14,581 nt of DNA, taken from contig DATKDQ010000012.1 of assembly GCA_035544635.1 (NCBI GenBank), forward strand, positions 1-14,581, read 5' to 3'. Positions within the stretch are counted from its first letter, which is position 1. Every line of letters begins with the position of its first letter. The stretch comes from DATAFT01 sp035544635. GTDB taxonomy: Bacteria > Acidobacteriota > Thermoanaerobaculia > Multivoradales > Multivoraceae. The notes under the pieces are model-generated. The model did no database searches, had not been told where the DNA came from, and was given only the letters and a program-made list of their open reading frames with translations. Positions 7,133 to 13,530 of this stretch are shown here, piece after piece. The translations under genes and the position numbers were made by a program.

Positions 7133-7211
7133 CGCGCTCCCGCGGCGGGCGACTCCGGTCGCGGTAGGCGGTCCGGCGCCCCTGCCGCGCTGCAGCGGAT
7201 TCACGCCACGC

Positions 7212-8858
7212 CTAGTCGACAAAGGTCACCTTGTTGATCTCGCGCAGCGTCGTCACTCCCTGCATCGCCTTCTGCAGCGCCGACTCGCGCAGGAACACCA
7301 TGCCCTCCTCCATCGCCGCGCGCTTGATCTCCGACGCGGGGCGGCGCTCGATGATCAGCTCGCGGATGTGATCGGAGAGGTCGAGCAGCTCGGAGACCGC
7401 GGTGCGCCCGTAGAACCCGGTGCCGTTGCACTCCAGGCAGCCGGTCCCCTCGTGAAACGTGAAGTCGCCGTAGACCACGGGATCGAGACCGCTCTCGATC
7501 AGGAGCTGCTTCGACGCGCGGTGCGTCACCTTGCAATAGCCGCAGATCCGGCGCACCAAGCGCTGCGCCAGCACACAGTTGAGCGCCGATACGAAGTTGT
7601 AGAGGTCGACCTTCATGTTGAGGAAGCGGCCGAGCACGTCGAACACGTTGTTGGCGTGCACGGTGGTGAACACGAGATGGCCGGTTAGCGCTGACTGGAT
7701 CGCGATCTGCGCGGTCTCCTCGTCGCGAATCTCGCCCACCATGATCTTGTCGGGATCGTGGCGCAGGATCGAGCGTAGGCCGCGCGCGAACGTGAGCCCC
7801 TTCTTCTCGTTGACCGGGATCTGCACGATACCGCGAAGCTGATACTCGACCGGGTCCTCGATGGTGAGGATCTTGTCCTCGGCCGACTGGATCTCGGCGA
7901 GGCAGGCGTACAGCGTCGTGGTCTTGCCCGATCCGGTGGGTCCGGTGACCAGCACCATGCCGTACGGCTCGTGGATGAACTTGCGCAGCTTCACCAGCAT
8001 CTCGTCCTCGATGCCGAGGATGTCGAGGCGCAGGCTCTTGAACTCGCGGCTCATCGACTCCTTGTCGAGAATGCGGATGACGCAGTCCTCGCCGTGAACC
8101 GACGGCATGACCGAGACGCGGAAGTCGATGGTACGCCCGCGCACGCGCAGCTTGAACCGGCCGTCCTGTGGGACGCGCTTCTCGGCGATGTCGAGCTCCG
8201 CCATCACCTTGATGCGGCTGATCACGGTCTGGTGGTGGCGCTTGTCGATCGGCTCCATCGCGGGGTAGAGCGCGCCGTCGATCCGGTACTTGATCATCAC
8301 CTCGGTGTCGAGCGCCTCGATGTGGATGTCGGAGGCGCGACGCTGGATCGCGTTGAAGATGGTCGAGTCCACCAGCTTGATGATCGGGCTGGTGTCGGCG
8401 GTGATGCGGTCGATCGAGAGGACCTCCTCACCCTCCTCGTCCTCCTGCACCAGCTGCAGGCGAAAGTCCTCGGTGGCCTCGTCGAGGACGCGCTGCGAGC
8501 TCTCGCTCTTCTGCAGGATCTCCTGGATCTGGGCCGCCGAGCCCACCCGCACTTCGACCGGCTGCCCGAGCAGGAGCTCCATCTCGTCGAGCTTCTGCAC
8601 GTCGGAAGGATCGGCCATCACCACCGCGAGGCGGCCCTCGAGCTGCTGCTGGGGGACGAACCCGTAGCGCAGCATCACGTCGAACGGAACCCGCCGGAAC
8701 AGCTCGCTGTCGATCCGGAACTGACGCAGGTCGACGAGCTCGAGGCCGAGCCGGCCCGCGATGCGGCGCGCGGTCTCGGCGGCAGCCTGGTGCCCATTGC
8801 CCCTGGCGAGCACGGCGGCGCCGTTCGGATCGGACTCGTGAATCACTGGATCTCCCAT
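7212..8858 (-). CDS. gspE: Type II secretion ATPase GspE (GspE/PilB family)
   Basis: 548 residues from ATG 8858, overlapping the gspF stop by one base (TGATG), with AGGAG 8 bases upstream. An N-terminal GspE/MshEN-type domain (about 30-120) has FRRVPFDVMLRYGFVP and LAVVMADPSD. The ATPase core follows: SDIHIEALDTEVMIKYRIDG, Walker A GPTGSGKTT (306-314), Asp box TIEDPVEY, Walker B region ILRHDPDKIMVGEIRDEET (364-382) and His box TGHLVFTTVHAN. A four-cysteine zinc motif is intact (CGYC at 439-442 and CLEC at 474-477), typical of GspE/PilB and absent from PilT retraction motors. Length is normal for the family. It powers pseudopilus assembly from the cytoplasmic face with GspF and PilM/N. All catalytic motifs look intact. 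Confidence 0.97.
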   Translation of the reverse strand: MGDPVIHESDPNGAAVLARGNGHQAAAETARRIAGRLGLELVDLRQFRIDSELFRRVPFDVMLRYGFVPQQQLEGRLAVVMADPSDVQKLDEMELLLGQPVEVRVGSAAQIQEILQKSESSQRVLDEATEDFRLQLVQEDEEGEEVLSIDRITADTSPIIKLVDSTIFNAIQRRASDIHIEALDTEVMIKYRIDGALYPAMEPIDKRHHQTVISRIKVMAELDIAEKRVPQDGRFKLRVRGRTIDFRVSVMPSVHGEDCVIRILDKESMSREFKSLRLDILGIEDEMLVKLRKFIHEPYGMVLVTGPTGSGKTTTLYACLAEIQSAEDKILTIEDPVEYQLRGIVQIPVNEKKGLTFARGLRSILRHDPDKIMVGEIRDEETAQIAIQSALTGHLVFTTVHANNVFDVLGRFLNMKVDLYNFVSALNCVLAQRLVRRICGYCKVTHRASKQLLIESGLDPVVYGDFTFHEGTGCLECNGTGFYGRTAVSELLDLSDHIRELIIERRPASEIKRAAMEEGMVFLRESALQKAMQGVTTLREINKVTFVD

Positions 8859-10066
8859 CAGCGCAGCTCCTGCCAGGCCGAGAACATCGGCAGGTACATC
8901 GCGATCAGCAGGGCGGCGATGATGCCGCCCATGACCACCAGCATCACCGGCTCGAGCAGCGCCAGGATACGCTCGACGCGGGTCTCCACCTCCTCGTCGA
9001 GGAAGTCGGAGACCTCGTTCAGCATGTCGGCGAGCGCGCCGGTCGACTCGCCGACCTTGATCATGTCGATCGCGATGTCGGTGACGACGCCGGAGCGCGT
9101 CATGGTCTCGTGGAACGCGCTGCCCTCCCGCAGCTGCCCGGCGGCGGGCTCGAGCCGGGAGCGAACGAACCGATTGCCCACGGCGCGGGTGGATACCTCG
9201 AGCGACGGCACCAGCGGGATGCCGCCGGAGAGGAGGGTCGAGAGCGAGCGGGTGAACTCCGAGAGCGCGAAGCGGTGCAGGATGGGGCCGACCAGCGGGA
9301 TCCGGAGCTTGGTGCGGTCGATCATGAGCCGTCCCGCCGTGGTGCCGCTCCAGCGCTGCCACGCGAAGGCCGTGCCCGCGAGCGTGAGCAGGAGCAGGAC
9401 GGCGTGGCGCCGCACGAAGAGCGAGGCGGCGAGGACGGCGCGCGTGACCCCCGGCAGCTCGACGTCGAGAGCGTCGTAGAAGTCCTCGAAGCGCGGGATG
9501 ACGTAGAGCGACATGATCGCGATCATCCCCACCGAGAGCGCCACCAGGACCGCCGGGTAGACCAGCGCCGAGACCGCCTTGCGCTTGGCCTTCAGCACGA
9601 GCTGCAGGTAGCGGATGAAGCGCCGGATCACCTTCTCGAGCTCGCCCGAGCGCTCGCCGGCCTTCAGGCTCGCCGCGTACAGCGGTGGAAAGAGGTCGCC
9701 GTAGTGGGCGAAGGCGTCGGAGAGGTCCTCGCCGGCCTTCACCCGCTCCCGCACCTCCGCCAAGAGGCTCTTGAAGCCCGGGTGCGTGCGCCGCTCGAGC
9801 AGGAGATCGAGCGATTGCAGCAGCGGCAGGCCGGCGCGCAGGAGCGCCGCCAGCTCTTGGTTGAAGACCAGGAACTGGCGCTCCGTGACCCGGCGCCGCC
9901 TGAAGGAGGGCAGGCGGAACGCGATCGGGAAGCCGCGGCGCTCCAGCGCGAACACGTGGAAGCCGCGGCGCTCCAGCGCTCCGCGTAGGCTCTCCATGTC
10001 CGAGGACTCGTGGATCTCCTCGACCACCCGCCCTTCGGGCGTCCCCAGCCTGCAGAGGAACTCCAT
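8858..10066 (-). CDS. gspF: Type II secretion inner-membrane platform protein GspF
   Basis: 402 residues, a normal GspF/PilC length. It has two copies of the T2SF domain: about 67-190 (FNQELAALLRAGLPLLQSLD, YAASLKAGERSGELEKVI) and about 270-391 (FTRSLSTLLSGGIPLVPSLE, IDMIKVGESTGALADMLNEV). Each has the hallmark 'G.P....L' and 'GE.sG.l..ml' motifs. Transmembrane helices lie at about 168-190, 217-235 and 370-392. It is the central polytopic platform protein that GspE is thought to act on during pseudopilus assembly. The start ATG lies 9 bases after the previous stop with only a weak SD. The small N-terminal domain contains a perfect repeat of seven residues (ALERRGF at 30-36 and 40-46) encoded by a 21-base direct repeat. 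Confidence 0.96.
   Translation of the reverse strand: MEFLCRLGTPEGRVVEEIHESSDMESLRGALERRGFHVFALERRGFPIAFRLPSFRRRRVTERQFLVFNQELAALLRAGLPLLQSLDLLLERRTHPGFKSLLAEVRERVKAGEDLSDAFAHYGDLFPPLYAASLKAGERSGELEKVIRRFIRYLQLVLKAKRKAVSALVYPAVLVALSVGMIAIMSLYVIPRFEDFYDALDVELPGVTRAVLAASLFVRRHAVLLLLTLAGTAFAWQRWSGTTAGRLMIDRTKLRIPLVGPILHRFALSEFTRSLSTLLSGGIPLVPSLEVSTRAVGNRFVRSRLEPAAGQLREGSAFHETMTRSGVVTDIAIDMIKVGESTGALADMLNEVSDFLDEEVETRVERILALLEPVMLVVMGGIIAALLIAMYLPMFSAWQELR
9929..9979 (-). repeat. 21-base perfect direct repeat inside gspF (30-base period)
   Basis: The same 21 bases occur at 9929-9949 and 9959-9979, separated by 9 bases. In the protein they encode ALERRGF twice (residues 30-36 and 40-46). The exact nucleotide identity points to a fairly recent in-frame tandem duplication rather than protein-level convergence. 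Confidence 0.85.
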
Positions 10067-10075
10067 GGTGAGCCG

Positions 10076-10807
10076 TCAGTCCCCGGGCTCGGCCACGGAG
10101 TCGCAGTTGATCGCGATCACGAGCGCGCTTTCGGCCGCTTCGTCGCGCATGAGCACCAACGCCAGGGTCTGGCCGAGACGCACGACGAGGTTGGCATGGA
10201 GCACCGCGAGCGCGGCGCCGCCCTCGCCGCGGCGCAGGACGCGGAAGTTCTTGAGGCCCACGCGGGAGTCCTGGAGCACGGTGCCGACCCGAAACTCCAT
10301 GCCCAGGTCGTCACCGAAGTCATAGGCGACCTGCTCGCCCTCCTCGCTCCGGAAGCCGACGTCCGCCAGGCTCTCGTAGGTGTCGTAGCGCAGCACCTGC
10401 TTGAGGCGCTGGACCAGCGCCGGGGAGACCCCCTCCGAGAGCTGCTGCGGCGAGAACGGGACCTTGTGGGCGCGCAGGAGTTGGAACTCCAAGCGCAGCG
10501 CGCGACGAGGGTGATCGAAGTCGCGCAGCGTGCGCAGGATCCGGTCGAGCTCGCCCCGCCGGTCGCGCAGGATCACGGTGTCTCCGCTCGGCTTGAGCTC
10601 CACCGAACCGCGGTCGGAGAACAGCGGGCGGATCTCGCCCAGGGCATCGTCGGCGGATTGATGCTCGAACGTGAACACGTGCACCTTGAGCGGCTCGTCG
10701 TCGGTACGGGCCGCGGCCTGGCCCCGCGCCTCGGTGACGGCGGCCGCCAGGGCGAGGACGACGACCGCCCCGCGACGCAGGAGGGCGCTCCAGTCGATCA
10801 TCGTCAC
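10076..10807 (-). CDS. Exported secretin-N-domain protein, stand-alone
   Basis: 243 residues from GTG 10807; ATG 10801 is two codons in and may be the true start, with a GAAG SD-like site. A Sec signal peptide spans about 1-30 (ALLRRGAVVVLALAAAVTEARGQA). Residues about 42-112 read like a secretin N1/NolW repeat: VHVFTFEHQSADDALGEIRPLFSDRGSVELKPSGDTVILRD, then LDRILRTLRDFDHPRRALRLEFQLL. The rest (about 113-238) is beta-rich, with GVGLKNFRV-like strands and VVRLGQTLALVLMRDEA. That ending resembles the closing strands of secretin-type domains, but there is no full secretin core. It should be periplasmic and soluble. It lies 10 bases after the anti-sigma gene and 9 bases before gspF, so it belongs to the same operon. 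A role as an accessory that contacts the secretin or pseudopilus is plausible but inferred. Confidence 0.75.
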   Translation of the reverse strand: MTMIDWSALLRRGAVVVLALAAAVTEARGQAAARTDDEPLKVHVFTFEHQSADDALGEIRPLFSDRGSVELKPSGDTVILRDRRGELDRILRTLRDFDHPRRALRLEFQLLRAHKVPFSPQQLSEGVSPALVQRLKQVLRYDTYESLADVGFRSEEGEQVAYDFGDDLGMEFRVGTVLQDSRVGLKNFRVLRRGEGGAALAVLHANLVVRLGQTLALVLMRDEAAESALVIAINCDSVAEPGD

Positions 10808-10817
10808 TTCTACGGCT

Positions 10818-11318
10818 CTACCGCCCCGCCACGTCCACGTTGGCGAGGATGACGAGCGTGAGATCGTCTTCGCTGACCTGGGTCGCGACGTAGGCGCCGG
10901 AGGCGCCGAGGGTCTCGACCGAGGCCAGGTACTCCGGCAGCGGCACGGGTCCGGCCAGGCGCGCCTCGGGCGCGCTTTGGGGAGGGCGGGGCTCGTGGCG
11001 GGGCGGCCCGGGAGCGAGCCACAGCCCGGCAGCGGCCACGATCGCCGCGGCGAAGCGGAACGCCATGCCGGCTACGCGCGGCGGCTGGGGGTCTGCCGGC
11101 GCCCGGCGCAGGATCGACACCGCATCGCGCACCCGCTCCACCTCTCGGGCGGACACCGCGAGCTCCGGCAGCCGCCGGAACAGGAGGACCGGATCGAGCC
11201 TCGGGGCCAGCGCGGCGCACTCTCCGCAGTGATCGAGATGATCGAGCGCCGCGTCGCGATCGCCGGGCGCCGCGGCATCACCCTGCTGGAGGAGGCGTCG
11301 TGCTTGCGTGCAATGCAT
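10818..11318 (-). CDS. Zinc-finger anti-sigma factor, membrane-anchored
   Basis: 166 residues. The N-terminal cytoplasmic domain carries the zinc-binding anti-sigma motif HxxxCxxC (His27, Cys31, Cys34), with an upstream Cys3 as the likely fourth ligand. A helix-rich stretch (about 44-72: LFRRLPELAVSAREVERVRDAVSIL) follows. One transmembrane helix lies at about 85-103 (MAFRFAAAIVAAAGLWLAPG), and a Pro-rich periplasmic tail of about 60 residues ends in DDLTLVILANVDVAGR. This is the standard layout of anti-sigma factors that hold ECF sigma factors at the membrane until a signal releases them. The gene sits 40 bases after the sigma factor gene, its expected partner. The start ATG 11318 has no good SD. 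The C-terminal sensor part matches nothing I recognise, so the signal is unknown. Confidence 0.87.
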   Translation of the reverse strand: MHCTQARRLLQQGDAAAPGDRDAALDHLDHCGECAALAPRLDPVLLFRRLPELAVSAREVERVRDAVSILRRAPADPQPPRVAGMAFRFAAAIVAAAGLWLAPGPPRHEPRPPQSAPEARLAGPVPLPEYLASVETLGASGAYVATQVSEDDLTLVILANVDVAGR

Positions 11319-11358
11319 CGAAGGGTGCCGTTCCCGGCCCGTGGTTCCGGCGCGCGGC

Positions 11359-12009
11359 TCACACGCGCAGACGCTCCGGAACGTACTCCGGATAGCGCTC
11401 GAGCATCCGATCGCGCAGGACCTTGCGCGCGTTGAACAGGTGGTTGCGCACGGTCGACTCGCGGCAGCCGAGGATGCGGGCGACCTCGTGCGATGGCCGC
11501 CCTTCGATCTCCCGCAGCACGAAGACCACGCGCTGCTTCTCGGTCAGACACTCGGCGAGCTCGAGGAAGATCTGCTGCACCTCCTCGCCCGCGAGGCGCT
11601 CGCCGTCGCGACGCTCCTGCCGGACGCCCGCCTGGCGCAGATGATGGAGCACGCCGGGCGCACTGCGCTCACGACTGCGGCGGGAACGCAGCGTGTCGAT
11701 CGCCATGTTGGTCGCGATCCGGAAGATCCAGGTGTTGGGCTGCCATCTCGAGTCATACTCGCAGCGACGCTGCCAGACCCGCAGCAGCGTCACCTGCACC
11801 ACGTCACGCGCCTCCTCGAGATCGCCGAGGATGCGGTAGACGACCTGGAGCAGAGGCTGGGTCTTGCGTGTGATGAGCTCGTCGAGGGCGAGGTGGTCGC
11901 CGTCGCGCAGACCCTCCATCAGGGCGAGGTCGTGTTCTTCCGCCCACCTCGCGCGGGCGCCCCTCTCGGAGTAGGCGAGCTGTGGCAATGTGTCTCTCCG
12001 TAGGCTCAT
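11359..12009 (-). CDS. ECF-type RNA polymerase sigma-70 family factor
   Basis: 216 residues from ATG 12009. The frame is open upstream far into waaA antisense, so the start is set by domain position and by the promoter-like element ahead of it. Sigma region 2 lies at about 43-110, with LLQVVYRILGDLEEARDVVQVTLLRVWQ (core-binding/2.2) and WIFRIATNMAIDTLRSRRSR (2.3-2.4). A linker of about 30 residues leads to region 4 at about 144-201, with LTEKQRVVFVLREIEGRPSHEVARILGCRESTVRNHLFNARKVLRD including the helix-turn-helix. There is no region 1.1 or 3, as expected of ECF sigmas. It is the first gene of the secretion operon and is followed by its likely anti-sigma factor. It may control its own operon, which the sequence does not prove. 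Confidence 0.93.
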   Translation of the reverse strand: MSLRRDTLPQLAYSERGARARWAEEHDLALMEGLRDGDHLALDELITRKTQPLLQVVYRILGDLEEARDVVQVTLLRVWQRRCEYDSRWQPNTWIFRIATNMAIDTLRSRRSRERSAPGVLHHLRQAGVRQERRDGERLAGEEVQQIFLELAECLTEKQRVVFVLREIEGRPSHEVARILGCRESTVRNHLFNARKVLRDRMLERYPEYVPERLRV

Positions 12010-12084
12010 ACGTAGATCGCTCGCGCCTCGTCCAACCGGGCACTCGGCTGCCAAGGGTCGTTCCGGCGGCGACCGAAGGGGGGA

Positions 12085-12090
12085 ATTATA
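12085..12090 (-). promoter_or_regulatory. Putative -10 box (TATAAT) for the sigma-factor/T2SS operon
   Basis: On the minus strand the sequence CAG-TATAAT-TCCC has a perfect sigma-70 -10 hexamer in the only AT-rich patch of the divergent intergenic region. The predicted start of transcription would be near 12078, giving a leader of about 69 bases. No good TTGACA lies at 16-18 bases upstream (the site reads CGCTTC). On the plus strand the same patch reads TATACT (12087-12092), so it might also serve waaA. The AT contrast is striking, but the call rests on one box. Confidence 0.5.
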
Positions 12091-12106
12091 CTGCCGGACC
12101 CGAGCC

Positions 12107-12119
12107 GGAAGCGCCTTCC
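12107..12119. promoter_or_regulatory. Small perfect inverted repeat overlapping the -35 position
   Basis: GGAAG-CGC-CTTCC is a perfect 5-base inverted repeat with a 3-base centre. It lies where the -35 region of the minus-strand promoter would fall. It could be an operator for a dimeric regulator. Short palindromes also occur by chance in GC-rich DNA. Confidence 0.3.
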
Positions 12120-12150
12120 CGCGCGCGGCGACCGAGGGCACCGTACAGGA

Positions 12151-13530
12151 ATGGGCTGGCTGCTGTATCAGGCTGGGATGCTCGGCCTCCTCACCGCGGC
12201 AGCACCCTTTCTGCTCCTGCGGCGCGGGAGCCACTACCTTCCGACGCTGCGCCGCCGGCTGGGAGGCCACCCTCGGGTCGAGAGACGCCCACGCCTCTGG
12301 CTGCACGCGGTCTCGGTCGGCGAGGTCGGCGTCGCGTCGACGCTCATCCGGGCGCTGCCGCCCGCCACCTCGGTGGTGCTGACCACGGTGACGCCCACCG
12401 GGCAGGCGGTAGCCAGGCGCTCGGTCTGCGCCGCCGCCGCCGACGTGACCTATCTCCCCTTCGATCTCGGGCTGCCGGTGCGGCGTTTCCTCGACGCCTA
12501 CACCCCGCGCGCGCTGGTGCTGGTCGAGGGCGATCTCTGGCCGCTCCTCCTCGAGCGGGCCAAGCGGCGAGCGCTGCCGGTGGTGGTCGTCAACGGTCGC
12601 GTGAGCGACCGCGGCTTCGCCCGGCTTCGCCGCCTGGGTCGCTGGGTGCGGCCGGTGCTGGGTCCGGTCGACCTCTACGGCGTGCAGACCGAGCGCGACC
12701 GCGAGCGACTGGTCGAGCTCGGCGTCGCCCCCGAGAAGGTGCGCGTCACCGGCAACCTCAAGTTCGAGAGCCCGGAGCCGGCGGCGCTGCCGGAGCTCGA
12801 GGCCGAGGTGCGCCGCCTGGCGGCGGGCCGGCCGGTCCTGATCGCGGGCTCGACGATGCACGGGGAGGAGCCGGCGGTCCTCGACGCCTTCGTGCGGGTC
12901 GGCGCCGCGCGCGCGCTCCTCGTGCTCGCGCCGCGGCATCCCGAGCGCTCGATCGAGGTCGAGGAGCTGCTCGCGGAGCGGGCACTGCCTGCGGTGCGGC
13001 GCAGCCGCATCGACGCGCCGGCGGCCGGTCCGACGCGCTCCGGCGCGCGAGGCTCGGCGACCGCGCCCATCGGATCGGAATCCTCCGTGGACTCGGCGGC
13101 GACACCGGGTGCCGGCGCGCGCCCGGCGGTGCCGGCGGGCGGCGCCGGCGCACCGGCGGTGGTGCTGCTCGACACGATGGGAGAGCTGGCCTCGCTCTAC
13201 CGCCTCGCCGCCGGGGTCTTCGTCGGCGGAACGCTGGTCGCGACCGGCGGTCACAACCCGCTCGAGGCCGCCCGCTTCGCGGTGCCGATCGCGGCCGGCC
13301 CGTCGATGGAGAACTTCGCCGAGATCGCGGCCATGCTCGACGCGCGCAACGCGTGGCGCCGCGTGAGAGACGCCGGCGAGCTGGCCGCGGCGTGGACGTC
13401 GTGGCTCGACGATCCCGCCTCCGCGCGCGCGCTCGGGGAGCGGGGAGCGACCCTCCTGGCGGAGAGCCGGGGCGCGCTCGAGCGCACGCTGGATCTCCTG
13501 CGGCCCCTCCTGGGCGCGCCCGATCGATGA
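12151..13530 (+). CDS. waaA: Kdo transferase WaaA (KdtA), with an internal low-complexity insertion
   Basis: 459 residues. The enzyme transfers Kdo from CMP-Kdo to lipid IVA at the inner membrane during lipopolysaccharide core synthesis. The N-terminus is hydrophobic (1-24, membrane association). The catalytic-side motif LHAVSVGEVG (51-60) contains the expected general base Glu58. VEGDLWPLLLERAKRRALPVVVVNGRVSDRGF (125-156) matches the family's 'ET-E-WP...NaR-S-RS' region. VTGNLKFE (199-206), IAGSTMHGEE (231-240), VLAPRHPER (258-266), LLDTMGELASLY (339-350), VGGTLVATGGHNPLEAA (358-374) and GPSMENFAEI (383-392) fit the CMP-binding glycosyltransferase domain. Family proteins are usually about 420-430 residues. 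The excess is an Ala/Gly/Ser/Pro-rich stretch at about 285-335, just before the DTMGEL motif. Start ATG 12151 has AGGA almost adjacent, so the SD is poorly spaced. lpxK follows with a 4-base overlap. Confidence 0.95.
   Translation: MGWLLYQAGMLGLLTAAAPFLLLRRGSHYLPTLRRRLGGHPRVERRPRLWLHAVSVGEVGVASTLIRALPPATSVVLTTVTPTGQAVARRSVCAAAADVTYLPFDLGLPVRRFLDAYTPRALVLVEGDLWPLLLERAKRRALPVVVVNGRVSDRGFARLRRLGRWVRPVLGPVDLYGVQTERDRERLVELGVAPEKVRVTGNLKFESPEPAALPELEAEVRRLAAGRPVLIAGSTMHGEEPAVLDAFVRVGAARALLVLAPRHPERSIEVEELLAERALPAVRRSRIDAPAAGPTRSGARGSATAPIGSESSVDSAATPGAGARPAVPAGGAGAPAVVLLDTMGELASLYRLAAGVFVGGTLVATGGHNPLEAARFAVPIAAGPSMENFAEIAAMLDARNAWRRVRDAGELAAAWTSWLDDPASARALGERGATLLAESRGALERTLDLLRPLLGAPDR

Larger units (their letters stand above)
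12066..12135. repeat. 11-base direct repeats flanking the putative promoter
   Basis: GCGGCGACCGA occurs at 12066-12076 and again at 12125-12135, 59 bases apart centre to centre, on either side of the TATAAT patch. Both copies are followed by a GGG run. They could be paired protein-binding sites controlling the two divergent units. No known regulator is recognised. Confidence 0.3.

Noticed and set aside
8859..9362. N-terminal extension of GspE into gspF
   Set aside because: That part of the frame overlaps the conserved second T2SF domain of GspF. The ATG at 8858 has an SD, a TGATG junction and gives a normal GspE length.
7971..9479. Long plus-strand open frame (502 codons) opposite gspE and gspF
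   Set aside because: It has no recognisable motif and spans two genes with intact Walker motifs and T2SF domains on the other strand. It is a shadow frame.
12107..12119. Rho-independent terminator at the inverted repeat in the intergenic region
   Set aside because: The stem is only 5 base pairs, there is no T-run on either strand, and it sits between divergent starts, not after a gene.
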